The notes under the pieces: generated by a model
Seen by the model: only the letters and a program-made list of their open reading frames with translations
Told to the model about the DNA's origin: nothing
The model's database searches: none
Assembly: GCF_013170705.1 (NCBI RefSeq)
Contig: NZ_CP033334.1
Span: 434,001-498,000 of the forward strand
Direction: 5' to 3'
Origin: Mesorhizobium loti
Lineage (GTDB): Bacteria; Pseudomonadota; Alphaproteobacteria; Rhizobiales; Rhizobiaceae
Length of the DNA: 64,000 nucleotides
Program-made: the position numbers and the translations under genes
In this document: in pieces, positions 47,018 to 57,367 of the stretch
How the letters are laid out: each line of letters opens with the position of its first letter
Position numbering within the stretch: the first letter of the stretch is position 1

Positions 47018-48166
47018 TTATCGCTTTTTGAGCATGTCGAGGAAAAGCACGCCCAAGCCGGCAATCAGCCCCCAGAACGCGGCGCCGACGCCGAACAGTG
47101 TCAGCCCCGAGGCGGTGACGACAAACGTGACGGTGGCGGCCATCCGGTGGGCCTCGTCCTTGAGCGCGATCGCCAGCGCGTTGGCGAGCGAGGCCATCAA
47201 CGCAAGCCCGGCCACCAGCACGATCAGGCTCTGCGGCAGGACGGCGAAGATCGCCACCAGCGAGGCACCGAAGATCGCGAAGACGAGATAGGCGAGCGCA
47301 TAGAACGGCCCGGTCTTCCAGCGCTCGGCGGGGTCGGGATGAACGTCCGGCCCGGTGCAGATTGCCGCCGAGATTGCCGCCAGATTGGTGGTCGAGCCGC
47401 CGAACGGCGCCGACAGCAGAGAAAACAGGCCGGTGACGCCGATCAGCGGGCCGGGCTCCGGGTGGTAGCCGGCGGCGCGCAACACGGCGAGGCCAGACAG
47501 GTTCTGCGACGCCATGGTGACGAGATAGAGCGGTAGCGCCAGGCCAATCATCGCCTTGGCGGTGAAGTCAGGTGCAATCAGCGCCAGTGTCGACAGCTCG
47601 GGTGTCGGCAGGCCGCCGACACGGCCGGAGAGAAACGCGGCGAGACCGCCGCCGATCAGCACCGCCAGTACCGACAGCGCCGGATTGAACAGCCGGATGA
47701 TGAAGAACGCCGCGATCAGGGGCAGGATCAGCCAGGGGTCGACGGGAACGGTCTTGACCGCATTGATGGCGAAGGTGACGACGATGCCCGCCAGCATGCC
47801 TGAGGCGACCGAGGGCGGTATCCTGGAGATCAATTGCGTCAACGGCCGAAACAGGCCAGTGGCGATCAACAGGATGGCGGTGACGACGAAGGCGGCGACG
47901 GCCTCGCCGATCGAAAAGCCGGTCGAGGCAGCCATCAGCGCCAGGCCCGGCGTCGACCAGGCGGTGATGACAGGCATCTTCGTGCGCCAGGACAGCCACA
48001 GGCTTTCGACCGCCATGGCCAGGCAAATCGTCGTCACCCAACTCGCCGTCTGGATTTGCGTCGCACCGACCGCGTGGGCGGCGGCAATGACGATGGCCAG
48101 CGTGCCGCCGAAGCCGACGATGGCCGCGACAAAGGCCGAGATCGGGATGGAAAGGCGCATTCTCAC
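47018..48166 (-). CDS. benE: BenE-family benzoate:H+ symporter-like transporter
   Basis: A 382-residue inner-membrane transporter with about twelve hydrophobic segments. 'MPVITAWSTPGLALM', 'GFSIGEAVAAF' and 'APFGGSTTNLAAISAAICTG' are BenE-type signatures. No benzoate catabolic genes are nearby, so the substrate is uncertain. It overlaps the alpha/beta hydrolase gene upstream by 4 nt (ATGA), implying co-expression, which could mean uptake of an ester or aromatic acid handled by that hydrolase. Confidence 0.85.
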   Translation of the reverse strand: MRMRLSIPISAFVAAIVGFGGTLAIVIAAAHAVGATQIQTASWVTTICLAMAVESLWLSWRTKMPVITAWSTPGLALMAASTGFSIGEAVAAFVVTAILLIATGLFRPLTQLISRIPPSVASGMLAGIVVTFAINAVKTVPVDPWLILPLIAAFFIIRLFNPALSVLAVLIGGGLAAFLSGRVGGLPTPELSTLALIAPDFTAKAMIGLALPLYLVTMASQNLSGLAVLRAAGYHPEPGPLIGVTGLFSLLSAPFGGSTTNLAAISAAICTGPDVHPDPAERWKTGPFYALAYLVFAIFGASLVAIFAVLPQSLIVLVAGLALMASLANALAIALKDEAHRMAATVTFVVTASGLTLFGVGAAFWGLIAGLGVLFLDMLKKR

Positions 48167-48933
48167 TTGCCCCGCCCGGCCATGTCACCGACCGCCCGCA
48201 CCAGCATGTCGAGATCCTGCGGCCGCGACAGGCGATGATCGCCGTCGGGAATGAGCGACAGCGTGACATCGTCGGCCGGCAGCAAGCTGACCAGCTTCAG
48301 CGCATGGCTCGACGGCACGTCCGCATCGGCCAGGCCCTGCAGGATGTGAACCGGGCAATGGGTGTCGATCGGACCGGTCATCACCCGGTTGGCGCGCCCA
48401 TCCTCGATCAATGCGCGCGTGTAGATATAGGGCTCCGTGGAATAGTCGGAGGGCTCGGCGAAGAAGCCCTTTTCGGCGAGGTCGTGCTTCTGCGCGGGGG
48501 TCAGCACCGGTTCGACCAGCTCGGCGGTAAAATCCGGCGCCGGCGCCAGCAGCACCAGGCCGACGACGTTTGCGTCACCCGCCTTGCGCAATTCCTGCAC
48601 CATGCGCAGCGCGATCCAGGCGCCCATGGACGAGCCGACCAGGATCTGGCTGCCGCTGGCGAAATGCCGGAACACGGCGAGGCTTTGCGAAAGCCATTTC
48701 GAAATCGTGCCGTCGGCAAAGGCGCCGTCGGATTCACCGTGGCCTGAATAGTCATGGCGCAGGAAGGCGCGGCCTTCCCTTGCCGCCCAGTCCGACAGCG
48801 TCTGCGCCTTGGTGCCCAGCATGTCCGACTTGTAGCCGCCCAGCCAGACAATGCCGGGCGTCGAACCCGCCATATGGCGCACCGCGATGCGCGATCCATC
48901 GATATCGAGAAAGGTCGGAGGCGTGACGGTCAT
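48163..48933 (-). CDS. Alpha/beta hydrolase
   Basis: A 256-residue esterase-type hydrolase. The nucleophile elbow is 'VGSSMGAW' with Ser102; 'HGESDGAF' forms the oxyanion-side loop, 'GLADADVP' probably supplies the acid, and 'DGDHRLSRP' the histidine. It is cytoplasmic and resembles the ABHD10-like carboxylesterase group. The ATG at 48933 fits the family; open frame further upstream crosses the infC leader. The last codons overlap benE. Confidence 0.85.
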   Translation of the reverse strand: MTVTPPTFLDIDGSRIAVRHMAGSTPGIVWLGGYKSDMLGTKAQTLSDWAAREGRAFLRHDYSGHGESDGAFADGTISKWLSQSLAVFRHFASGSQILVGSSMGAWIALRMVQELRKAGDANVVGLVLLAPAPDFTAELVEPVLTPAQKHDLAEKGFFAEPSDYSTEPYIYTRALIEDGRANRVMTGPIDTHCPVHILQGLADADVPSSHALKLVSLLPADDVTLSLIPDGDHRLSRPQDLDMLVRAVGDMAGRGK

Positions 48934-49153
48934 GGCTTTTCCTCGGGCCCCTCTTTTGGCACGGCGTTCTTGTGGCACGGCCACGGGCGTGGCGAAAAGT
49001 GCTCGCACCGTTTCTTTGTTTGGTGCAGGCCAGCGATCAGGGTGATTTTCTGTCAATGCTGTGCTATTGACTCCGCCCGCGCGCTCACCACATTGGCGCG
49101 TCCACGCATCAGACTGACAAATCCTGAACGAAACGGCCAAGGAGACCACGACC

Positions 49154-49690
49154 ATTCGCAGACCTTTCAAAGCAGCGGCGCCGACCAAGGATGGGCCGCG
49201 CTCCAACCGTGACATCCGGGTTCCCCGGGTCCAGCTTATCGACGCCGAAGGCCAGAACCGCGGCGATGTCTCCATAAACGACGCATTGCTGCTCGCCGAA
49301 GAGGCTGGGCTCGATCTCGTCGAGATATCGCCCAATGCGGTGCCGCCCGTCGTAAAAATTCTCGATCTCGGCAAGTTGAAATACGCCAACCAGAAGAAGG
49401 CGGCCGAGGCGCGCAAGAACCAGAAGGTCATCGAGATCAAGGAGATCAAGATGCGCCCCAACATCGACAGCCATGACTACGAGACCAAGATGAAGGCGGT
49501 TCGCCGCTTCTTCGAGGAAGGCGACAAGGTCAAGCTGACGCTGCGCTTCCGTGGCCGCGAAATGGCGCATATGGAGCTCGGCATGCAGCTCCTGAACAAG
49601 GTTCGCGAGGAAGTGGCTACCATCGCCAAGGTCGAGGCGGAGCCGAAACTCGAAGGCCGCCAGATGATGATGGTGCTGGCGCCGCGCTAG
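49154..49690 (+). CDS. infC: Translation initiation factor IF-3, with an ATT start codon
   Basis: A 178-residue factor that binds the 30S subunit and proofreads start codons. N-domain '[16 protein letters not shown]' and C-domain '[16 protein letters not shown]' plus '[10 protein letters not shown]' are typical. No ATG, GTG or TTG exists between the in-frame stop at 49124 and the conserved N-domain. The ATT at 49154, eight bases after AAGGAG, gives the expected N-terminus '[19 protein letters not shown]'. Use of ATT matches the known autoregulation of infC, where IF-3 rejects its own non-canonical start. Confidence 0.93.
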   Translation: MRRPFKAAAPTKDGPRSNRDIRVPRVQLIDAEGQNRGDVSINDALLLAEEAGLDLVEISPNAVPPVVKILDLGKLKYANQKKAAEARKNQKVIEIKEIKMRPNIDSHDYETKMKAVRRFFEEGDKVKLTLRFRGREMAHMELGMQLLNKVREEVATIAKVEAEPKLEGRQMMMVLAPR

Positions 49691-49841
49691 GCGGATATTT
49701 CGCGGAACCTGCCTGGATCACGATAAGGTTAGGCGCCGTCATCACGCTCTAAATCCGCCTGAATTGTGCTACAGGGCGTCCCGACGATCGGCGGGACGCC
49801 TGTTTCTTGGCGAAAGCCGCGATCGCCGGCTTTGTTTTTAT

Positions 49842-49885
49842 GCATGTCGTCCTCCCAAAACCGGGGCCATTTTTGGACGACATGC
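49842..49885. repeat. Palindromic repeat, family B (downstream of infC)
   Basis: GCATGTCGTCC (49842-49852) pairs with GGACGACATGC (49875-49885); CCCAAAACC and CATTTTTGG form the inner arms. It lies in the 224-bp infC to methyltransferase gap. Confidence 0.83.
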
Positions 49886-49914
49886 CATAGGCTCCTCGAC
49901 GATCGGATATCCCC

Positions 49915-50541
49915 TTGGACAATGAAGTGAAATACGGGCTGGGCAACTACCAGCAGATGCGCCGGCTGGTACTTGCCGTGCTTGTGGTGGTGCTGTTTCT
50001 GGCGCTGCTGTTCGGCCAGTCGACCTTCCCGCCCGACACGCCGGTGCATGAAACGATCGAGATGTTCGGCGTGCTCTTGATTTTCCTCGGCATCGTCGGG
50101 CGCCTTTGGGCGACGCTGTATATAGGCGGGCGCAAGTCGTCCGAAGTCGTGACGGGCGGGCCTTATTCGATCACCCGCAATCCGCTCTACGTATTCTCGA
50201 CCGTGGCCGCGGCTGGTGTCGGCGCCCAGATCGGCTCGTTCTCCGGCATTATCCTCTTTGCGCTGCTCTGCGCCGGGGCCTTCCACATCGTCATCCTGCG
50301 CGAGGAGAAGTTCCTCAAGGAAGCGCTTGGCGCGCCGTATGCGGCCTATCTGGCGCGGGTACCGCGCTTCTTCCCGAAGCTTTCCCTATACCAGGAGGGC
50401 GATACGGGCAGCTTCAAGCCGCGCCTGCTGTTGACCACGCTGCTCGACGGCCTGGTGTTCCTGATCGCGCTGCCGGCCTTCGAACTGATCGATGGCGCCC
50501 AGCAGTCGGGCATGCTGCCGGTGTGGTTCACGCTCCCCTGA
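49915..50541 (+). CDS. Membrane isoprenylcysteine-carboxyl-methyltransferase-like protein
   Basis: A 208-residue protein with about five membrane segments. 'GPYSITRNPLYVFS' is the SAM-binding signature shared by ICMT and PEMT-like bacterial methyltransferases, and 'EEKFLKEALGAPYAAYLARVPRF' is the matching C-terminal part. The start is TTG 49915 or GTG 49927. It lies between infC and rpmI, which are adjacent in E. coli. Substrate unknown; phospholipid or small-molecule methylation is possible. Confidence 0.8.
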   Translation: MDNEVKYGLGNYQQMRRLVLAVLVVVLFLALLFGQSTFPPDTPVHETIEMFGVLLIFLGIVGRLWATLYIGGRKSSEVVTGGPYSITRNPLYVFSTVAAAGVGAQIGSFSGIILFALLCAGAFHIVILREEKFLKEALGAPYAAYLARVPRFFPKLSLYQEGDTGSFKPRLLLTTLLDGLVFLIALPAFELIDGAQQSGMLPVWFTLP

Positions 50542-50615
50542 CAGAAGACAGAGCGTCGCACGGCGTCGGGTGTTGCGTACAAGTCGTGTTTGACGTATAG
50601 GACCGCCGTTCAAGA

Positions 50616-50647
50616 AAACCGCCCGGCAGGGCATGCCGTGGCGGTTT
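50616..50647 (+). terminator. Long hairpin in the rpmI leader
   Basis: AAACCGCC (50616-50623) pairs with GGCGGTTT (50640-50647); CGGCA and TGCCG extend the stem internally. A short T-rich stretch follows at 50650-50658. It could terminate the methyltransferase transcript or act as an attenuator or ribosomal-protein binding site before rpmI. Confidence 0.6.
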
Positions 50648-50723
50648 CATTTGCTTTTCGGGCTTTGGTCGGCCCGGAGCGAACAAGAAGCGCGATAGTG
50701 CGCCAACAATACGGAGTAGCAAA

Positions 50724-50927
50724 ATGCCCAAGATGAAGACCAAGTCGGCCGCCAAGAAGCGGTTCAAGATCACAGGTACGGGTAAAGTCCTGTCGGCTGC
50801 GGCCGGCAAGCGTCACGGCATGATCAAGCGTTCCAACAAGTTCATTCGAAATGCCCGCGGCACGATGGTTCTGGCTGAACCGGATGGCAAGAAGGTCATC
50901 AAGAATTTTCTGCCGAACGGCCTCTAA
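50724..50927 (+). CDS. rpmI: 50S ribosomal protein L35
   Basis: A 67-residue basic protein beginning '[17 protein letters not shown]', with the conserved '[10 protein letters not shown]' region. A GGAGTAGC site precedes it. It belongs with rplT, from which it is separated by 92 bp containing a family A repeat. Confidence 0.97.
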   Translation: MPKMKTKSAAKKRFKITGTGKVLSAAAGKRHGMIKRSNKFIRNARGTMVLAEPDGKKVIKNFLPNGL

Positions 50928-50951
50928 GGCATTCGGTCCGGACACGCAGTA

Positions 50952-51005
50952 GTTTTACGCAATTCCGAACGGAAAACCGCAAGACACTTTCCTGGAATTG
51001 CTTTT
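50952..51005. repeat. Interspersed palindromic repeat, family A (between rpmI and rplT)
   Basis: Contains TTTTACGCAATTCCGAACGG and CTGGAATTGCTTTT, the short form of the family without the AGAGCA... left part. It sits inside a ribosomal-protein operon and ends just before the rplT ribosome-binding site (AAGGAG). Confidence 0.8.
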
Positions 51006-51019
51006 AAGGAGATCATGAC

Positions 51020-51421
51020 ATGGCACGCGTAAAAAGAGGCGTCACCTCGCACGCCAAGCACAAGAAGGTCCTGAAAGCCGCGAAAGGCTTCTACGGCCGC
51101 CGCAAGAACACCATCCGCATCGCCAAGCAGGCGGTGGAAAAGTCGCTGCAGTACGCCTACCGCGACCGCAAGAACCGCAAGCGCTCGTTCCGCGCGCTGT
51201 GGATCCAGCGCATCAACGCCGCGACCCACGAGCATGGCCTGACCTATGGCCGCTTCATCGACGGCCTCAACAAGGCCGGGATCGAGATCGATCGCAAGAT
51301 CCTGTCCGACATGGCCATCCATGAGCCGCAGGCTTTCGCCGCGCTCGTGGCCAAGGCCAAGGTGGCGCTCGAATATCTGAAGAACACCACGCCGAACGCT
51401 TTTGAAAGCGCTGTCGCCTAA
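51020..51421 (+). CDS. rplT: 50S ribosomal protein L20
   Basis: A 133-residue early-assembly ribosomal protein starting '[19 protein letters not shown]'. The motif '[20 protein letters not shown]' and the globular C-domain are present. The last residues '[15 protein letters not shown]' extend beyond the E. coli protein (118 residues) as in other alphaproteobacteria. L20 represses its own operon in some bacteria. Confidence 0.97.
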   Translation: MARVKRGVTSHAKHKKVLKAAKGFYGRRKNTIRIAKQAVEKSLQYAYRDRKNRKRSFRALWIQRINAATHEHGLTYGRFIDGLNKAGIEIDRKILSDMAIHEPQAFAALVAKAKVALEYLKNTTPNAFESAVA

Positions 51422-51459
51422 GACCAGCGCTTCCCAAGCATTCGCAATTCTGATTTGGG

Positions 51460-51490
51460 GAACCCGCGCTGGCACGGCTGGCGCGGGTTC
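51460..51490 (+). terminator. Terminator or attenuator between rplT and pheS
   Basis: GAACCCGCGC (51460-51469) pairs with GCGCGGGTTC (51481-51490), followed by TTTGTT. It lies 38 bp after rplT and 59 bp before pheS. In E. coli pheST is attenuated by a leader peptide; I see no Phe-rich leader peptide here. Confidence 0.75.
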
Positions 51491-51549
51491 TTTGTTCTGC
51501 CTGAACTTTCAACTTAAAAGTGACGACTTCCAACGTAGCGAGTTTGACC

Positions 51550-52647
51550 GTGAACGACGCAACCAGTGGCCTGGATACGCTCGAAAATTCCCTGATGGCC
51601 GATATCGCATCGGCCGCCGACGAGCCGGCCATCGAGGCCGTGCGCATCGCTGCCTTCGGCAAGAAGGGCACCGTGTCCGAGATGCTGAAGACACTTGGCG
51701 CGATGACCGCCGAGGAGCGCCAGATCAAGGGCCCTGTCATCAACGGCCTCAAGAACCGGGTCACCGAGGCGCTGACTGCCCGCAAGGCCGAATTGAAGGA
51801 CGTGGCGATCGCCGCCCGGCTGGCCGCCGAAAAGGTCGATGTGACGCTGCCGGTGCGGCAGTCGCCGGCCGAGCGCGGCCGTATCCATCCGATCAGCCAG
51901 GTGATCGACGAGATCGCCGCGATCTTCGGCGATCTCGGCTTCGCGATCGCCGAAGGTCCCGATATCGAGACCGACTATTACAATTTCACCGCGCTGAATT
52001 TCCCGGAAGGCCATCCGGCGCGCGAGATGCACGACACCTTCTTCTTCCAGCCGGACGAGAGGGGCGAGCGCAAACTTTTGCGCACCCACACCTCGCCGGT
52101 GCAGATCCGCACCATGGAGAAGCAGAAGCCGCCGATCCGCATCGTCATTCCGGGCAAGACCTATCGCCAGGATTCCGACGCCACCCACTCGCCGATGTTC
52201 CACCAGGTCGAGGGGCTGGTGATCGACAAGACGGCCAACGTCGCCAACATGAAGTGGGTTCTCGAAGAGTTCTGCAAGGCGTTCTTCGAGGTGCCTTCGG
52301 TCAAGATGCGCTTCCGCCCGTCCTTCTTCCCGTTCACCGAGCCCAGCCTCGAGGTCGACATCCAGTGCGACCGGTCGCGGCCCGGCGAAGTGCGCTTCGG
52401 CGAAGGCTCCGACTGGATGGAGATCCTCGGCTGCGGCATGGTGCACCCCAATGTGCTGCGCGCCGGCGGGCTCGATCCCGACGAGTACCAGGGCTTTGCC
52501 TGGGGCATGGGCATCGACCGCATCGCCATGCTGAAATACGGCATGCCGGACCTGCGCGCCTTCTTCGACGCGGACGTGCGCTGGCTGTCGCATTACGGTT
52601 TCCGGCCGCTCGACATGCCGACGCTGTTCGGCGGCTTGAGCGCATGA
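51550..52647 (+). CDS. pheS: Phenylalanyl-tRNA synthetase alpha subunit
   Basis: A 365-residue class II synthetase subunit. Motif 2-like '[12 protein letters not shown]', '[21 protein letters not shown]' and motif 3 '[17 protein letters not shown]' are complete, and the N-terminal coiled coil spans about residues 10-80. GTG 51550 gives a length close to other rhizobial PheS (about 360); GTG 51520 would add ten residues. Neither has a clear ribosome-binding site. Its stop overlaps the next gene by 4 nt. Confidence 0.95.
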   Translation: MNDATSGLDTLENSLMADIASAADEPAIEAVRIAAFGKKGTVSEMLKTLGAMTAEERQIKGPVINGLKNRVTEALTARKAELKDVAIAARLAAEKVDVTLPVRQSPAERGRIHPISQVIDEIAAIFGDLGFAIAEGPDIETDYYNFTALNFPEGHPAREMHDTFFFQPDERGERKLLRTHTSPVQIRTMEKQKPPIRIVIPGKTYRQDSDATHSPMFHQVEGLVIDKTANVANMKWVLEEFCKAFFEVPSVKMRFRPSFFPFTEPSLEVDIQCDRSRPGEVRFGEGSDWMEILGCGMVHPNVLRAGGLDPDEYQGFAWGMGIDRIAMLKYGMPDLRAFFDADVRWLSHYGFRPLDMPTLFGGLSA

Positions 52648-53066
52648 CAGCGCTCCACATCGGGGGCTGCCGCTGCGGCGCCGTGCGGTTCGAGGCTTCG
52701 GCCGAGCCGCACCACGTCAGCTATTGCCATTGCGGCGATTGCCGGCGGGCCAGCGGCGCGCCGGTATCGGCCTTTGTCGGCTTCCCGGCCAGCCAGGTGG
52801 CGTTCACCGGCAAGGCGCTGAAGATGTACGAGAACGGCCCGGTGACGCGCTCGTTCTGCGGCGTCTGCGGCTCGCCCATCGCCTATGTCGACGAGCGGCT
52901 GGAAGACGACATCTACTTCATGCTTGGCGCCATGGACATGCCGGCCGATTTCAGGCCGACGCTGCATGCCTATATCAGCGAGCAGCTTCCCTTCCTGCAT
53001 ATGTCCGACGACTTGCCCAGACATCTGAAAACAAGCGTCAAAAGACCAGACGGAACAGTCCCATGA
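52644..53066 (+). CDS. GFA (CENP-V) family protein between pheS and pheT
   Basis: A 140-residue protein with the zinc-binding pattern of glutathione-dependent formaldehyde-activating enzymes: Cys9 and Cys11, 'YCHCGDC' (28, 30, 33), and 'FCGVCGSP' (71, 74). Many family members do not act on formaldehyde, so the reaction is unknown. It overlaps pheS and pheT by 4 nt each, so its translation is coupled to both synthetase subunits. Confidence 0.88.
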   Translation: MTALHIGGCRCGAVRFEASAEPHHVSYCHCGDCRRASGAPVSAFVGFPASQVAFTGKALKMYENGPVTRSFCGVCGSPIAYVDERLEDDIYFMLGAMDMPADFRPTLHAYISEQLPFLHMSDDLPRHLKTSVKRPDGTVP

Positions 53067-55471
53067 AATTCACCCTCTCCTGGCTCAAGGATCATCTCGA
53101 GACCGATGCCTCGCTCAACGAGATCGTCGAGCGGCTGACCTCGATCGGCCTCGAAGTCGAGCATGTCGACGACAAGTCGAGCCTGAAACCCTTCGTCATC
53201 GCCAAGGTGCTGACGGCGGTGCAGCACCCCGATGCCGACCGGCTGCGCGTGCTGACCGTCGATACGGGCGACGGCAAGGCACCTGTCCAGGTGGTGTGCG
53301 GCGCGCCCAATGCCCGCGCGGGCCTGATCGGCGCCTTCGCGGCGCCCGGCACCTATGTGCCCGGCATCGATGTGACGCTGACGGTCGGCAAGATCCGTGG
53401 CGTCGAAAGCCATGGCATGATGTGTTCCGAGCGCGAGCTGGAACTGTCCGACGAGCACAACGGCATCATCGACCTGCCCGAAGATGCGCCTGTCGGCACC
53501 AGCTTTGCGTCCTATGCGCATCTCGACGATCCGGTGATCGAGATCAATCTGACGCCGAACCGGCCCGATGCCACCAGCGTCCACGGCATCGCCAGGGACC
53601 TGGCGGCGAGCGGGCTCGGCACGCTGAAAAGCGCTGCGGTCGAAGCGATCCCCGGCAAGGGCGAGACGCCGGTCAAGGTGGTGATCGAGGCGCCGGAGCT
53701 TTGCCCGGGCTTCGCCTTGCGCCTCGTGCGCGGTGTCAAGAATGGCCCGTCACCGAAATGGCTGCAGCAAAGGCTGATCGCCATCGGTCTCAGGCCGATC
53801 AGCGCGCTGGTCGACATCACCAATTACGTCACCTTCGATCGCGGCCGGCCGCTGCATGTGTTCGATGCCAGGAAGGTCGCCGGCAACCTCGTCGTGCGCC
53901 GCGCGCGCGACGGCGAGAAGGTGATGGCGCTCGATGGCCGCGAATACACGCTGACATCAGAAATGTGCGTCATCGCTGACGACAACGGCGTCGAATCGAT
54001 CGCCGGCGTGATGGGCGGCGAACATTCCGGCTGCGACGAGAGCACGACCGACGTGCTCATCGAATCGGCGCTCTGGGATCCGATCACCACCGCGCGCACC
54101 GGCCGCATGCTCGGCATCATCACCGATGCCCGCTATCGTTTCGAGCGCGGTGTCGACCCGGAATTCATGGTGCCCGGCGTGGAGCTGGCGACCAGGCTGG
54201 TGCTCGATTTCTGCGGCGGAGAGCCGGCCGAGACGGAGGTCGTCGGCTATGCCGGCCACAAGCCCAAGATCGTCTGCTTCCCGTTGTCGGAAGTGACGCG
54301 GTTGACCGGTATCGAAGTGCCCAAGGCGGAAAGCCTCGACATCCTGTCGCGCCTCGGCTTCAAGCCGCAGGGCTCGGGCGATGTCGTCGATGTGGCGGTA
54401 CCGTCCTGGCGTCCCGATGTCGATGGCAAGGCGGACCTGGTCGAAGAGGTGATGCGCATCCACGGCGTCGACAACATCGCGCCGCAGCCGCTCGGCGCGC
54501 ATGACGCGGTCAATTCGAAGATCCTGACCACGCTGCAGGTCCGCACCCGCACCGCCAAGCGGGCGCTTGCCGTGCGCGGCATGATGGAAGCCGTCACCTG
54601 GTCGTTCATCCCGGCCAAGCATGCCGAACTGTTCGGCGGCGGCCAGACGGCGCTGAAACTCGCCAACCCGATCGCCGCCGACATGTCCGACATGCGGCCG
54701 TCGCTGCTGCCGGGGCTGATCGCAGCCGCGCAGCGCAATGCCGACAAGGGTATTGGCGACGTGGCGCTGTTCGAGGTGTCGGGCACCTATGAGGGCGACG
54801 GCGCCGACCAGCAGCGGCGCGTGGCCGCCGGCGTGCGCCGCGGCACCGCCAAGCTCGACGGCTCAGGCCGCAACTGGGCCGGCAATTCAGGCCCGGTCGG
54901 CGTGTTCGACGCCAAGGCGGATGCGATCGCGGCACTGGAAGCCTGCGGCGCGCCGGTCGAGCGGCTGCAGATCGAGGCGGGCGGACCGTCATGGTACCAT
55001 CCCGGCCGCTCCGGCACGATCAAGCTCGGGCCAAAGACCGTGCTCGGCACGTTCGGCGAGTTCCATCCCAAGACAATGGAAGGGCTCGACGTTTCCGGGC
55101 CGCTATGCGGCTTCGAAGTGTTCGTCGATGCCGTGCCGGAGCCAAAGGCCAAGCCAACGAAAACCAAGCCGAAGCTGGAACTCTCCGCCTTCCAGGCGGT
55201 GAAGCGCGACTTCGCCTTTGTCGTCGACAAGGCGATCGAGGCCGGTACTCTGGTGCGCGCAGCGCTTGCCGCCGACAAGAAGCTGATCACTGGCGTTTCG
55301 GTCTTCGACATCTTCGAAGGCGCGTCGCTCGGCGAGGGCAAGAAGTCCATTGCCATCGAAGTGGCGATCCAGCCGGTCGAGAAGACGCTGACCGACGAGG
55401 ATTTCGAGGTGCTGGCCAAGCGCATCGTCGAGAATGTCGGCAAGCAGACGGGTGGCGTTCTGCGCGGGTAG
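53063..55471 (+). CDS. pheT: Phenylalanyl-tRNA synthetase beta subunit
   Basis: An 802-residue subunit. The N-terminal tRNA-binding domain ('[20 protein letters not shown]', about 40-150), the B3/B4 editing domain, the B5 domain and the C-terminal FDX-ACB anticodon-binding domain ('[19 protein letters not shown]' to the end) follow in the normal order. It forms the alpha2beta2 enzyme with PheS. The start overlaps the GFA gene (ATGA). A family A repeat follows the gene. Confidence 0.96.
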   Translation: MKFTLSWLKDHLETDASLNEIVERLTSIGLEVEHVDDKSSLKPFVIAKVLTAVQHPDADRLRVLTVDTGDGKAPVQVVCGAPNARAGLIGAFAAPGTYVPGIDVTLTVGKIRGVESHGMMCSERELELSDEHNGIIDLPEDAPVGTSFASYAHLDDPVIEINLTPNRPDATSVHGIARDLAASGLGTLKSAAVEAIPGKGETPVKVVIEAPELCPGFALRLVRGVKNGPSPKWLQQRLIAIGLRPISALVDITNYVTFDRGRPLHVFDARKVAGNLVVRRARDGEKVMALDGREYTLTSEMCVIADDNGVESIAGVMGGEHSGCDESTTDVLIESALWDPITTARTGRMLGIITDARYRFERGVDPEFMVPGVELATRLVLDFCGGEPAETEVVGYAGHKPKIVCFPLSEVTRLTGIEVPKAESLDILSRLGFKPQGSGDVVDVAVPSWRPDVDGKADLVEEVMRIHGVDNIAPQPLGAHDAVNSKILTTLQVRTRTAKRALAVRGMMEAVTWSFIPAKHAELFGGGQTALKLANPIAADMSDMRPSLLPGLIAAAQRNADKGIGDVALFEVSGTYEGDGADQQRRVAAGVRRGTAKLDGSGRNWAGNSGPVGVFDAKADAIAALEACGAPVERLQIEAGGPSWYHPGRSGTIKLGPKTVLGTFGEFHPKTMEGLDVSGPLCGFEVFVDAVPEPKAKPTKTKPKLELSAFQAVKRDFAFVVDKAIEAGTLVRAALAADKKLITGVSVFDIFEGASLGEGKKSIAIEVAIQPVEKTLTDEDFEVLAKRIVENVGKQTGGVLRG

Positions 55472-55481
55472 AACTCTCTGT

Positions 55482-55533
55482 CTTGACGCAATTCCGGACG
55501 GAAAACCGTCTTGCACTTTTCCCGGAATTGCTC
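55482..55533. repeat. Interspersed palindromic repeat, family A (downstream of pheT)
   Basis: TTGACGCAATTCCGGACGGA is followed by AAACCGTCTTGCACTTTTCC and GGAATTGCTC. Short form, 10 bp after the pheT stop. Confidence 0.85.
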
Positions 55534-55574
55534 CGAAACTTGCGGGCAGATGGCGAATCGTCCTCCAAAGGGCG

Positions 55575-56177
55575 ATGGACCATCTGCGCTATTCCGGGCT
55601 GCCGTTCGAAGCACAGCGAGAGGCGTTTCTCGACATCGTGTCGGGGGACCCGCTGGTCGGCGACGCGCTGGCGCGGGCTCGCGCGCTGGCTCTGCCGGAC
55701 TGGCTGATCGTCTCCGGCGCGCTCTACAACAGCGTCTGGAACCATCTGACGGGCAAGTCGTCGGGTTACGGCATCAGGGATGTCGACCTGTTCTATTTCG
55801 ACGACAGCGACCTGTCCTATGAGGCCGAGGACTTGGTCATCCGCCGGGCGGCGCGGCATTTCGAGGGGCTGGCGCTGCCGGTCGAAGTGCGCAACCAGGC
55901 GCGGGTGCATCTGTGGTATCCGCAGAAATTCGGCCAGCCCTGCCCGCGCTATACGAGCGCGAGCGAACCCATCAGCCATTTTGCCTCGAGGACGCATGCG
56001 GTCGGCGTGCGCTACGATGCCGGCGGGCAGCTTGAGCTGGTGGCGCCGTTCGGGCTCGACGATGTCTTTTCGTTCCGTATCACGCCGAACCGGGTGATGG
56101 ACAATCAGCGGACGCATGAGGCGAAGGGGGCGCGGGCGAGGGAATGCTGGCCGGAGATTGGTGTGGTGGCTTGGTAG
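55575..56177 (+). CDS. Nucleotidyltransferase-like protein (DUF925 / NTP_transf_6)
   Basis: A 200-residue protein. 'LIVSGALYNSVWNHLTG', 'GIRDVDLFYFDDSDLSYE' (the metal-binding Asp pair) and 'NQARVHLWYPQKFG' are the hallmarks of this uncharacterised nucleotidyltransferase family. The start 'MDHLRYSGLPFEAQ' is the family N-terminus; open frame upstream runs through a repeat. Cytoplasmic. Substrate unknown. Confidence 0.85.
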   Translation: MDHLRYSGLPFEAQREAFLDIVSGDPLVGDALARARALALPDWLIVSGALYNSVWNHLTGKSSGYGIRDVDLFYFDDSDLSYEAEDLVIRRAARHFEGLALPVEVRNQARVHLWYPQKFGQPCPRYTSASEPISHFASRTHAVGVRYDAGGQLELVAPFGLDDVFSFRITPNRVMDNQRTHEAKGARARECWPEIGVVAW

Positions 56178-56201
56178 GAGTTGCCGGAATGTCGGCGCGA
56201 G

Positions 56202-56236
56202 GCGCCCCCCTCTGCCCTGCAGGACAGAGGGGGCGC
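56202..56236. terminator. Strong hairpin between convergent genes
   Basis: GCGCCCCCCTCTG (56202-56214) pairs with CAGAGGGGGCGC (56225-56236) with one bulged C. No T-run follows on either strand, but it stands between two convergent stops and probably serves both. The sequence resembles a repeated rhizobial intergenic hairpin. Confidence 0.65.
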
Positions 56237-56274
56237 TGTCCCGCCAGCATCTCAAAACAAGCTGATGCTGAAGG

Positions 56275-57270
<996 letters not shown>

Positions 57271-57367
57271 CACGAGATCTCCTTGTTGTGATGCCGCCGA
57301 TGTAGCGTCTTGCGCCATGCTCGATAATCGGTTCATCTATGCACGGGTCGTTCTAAGAAATAGATCA

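Noticed and set aside
51421..51549. pheM-like leader peptide controlling pheST
   Set aside because: A terminator-like hairpin is present, but no short Phe-rich reading frame precedes it.
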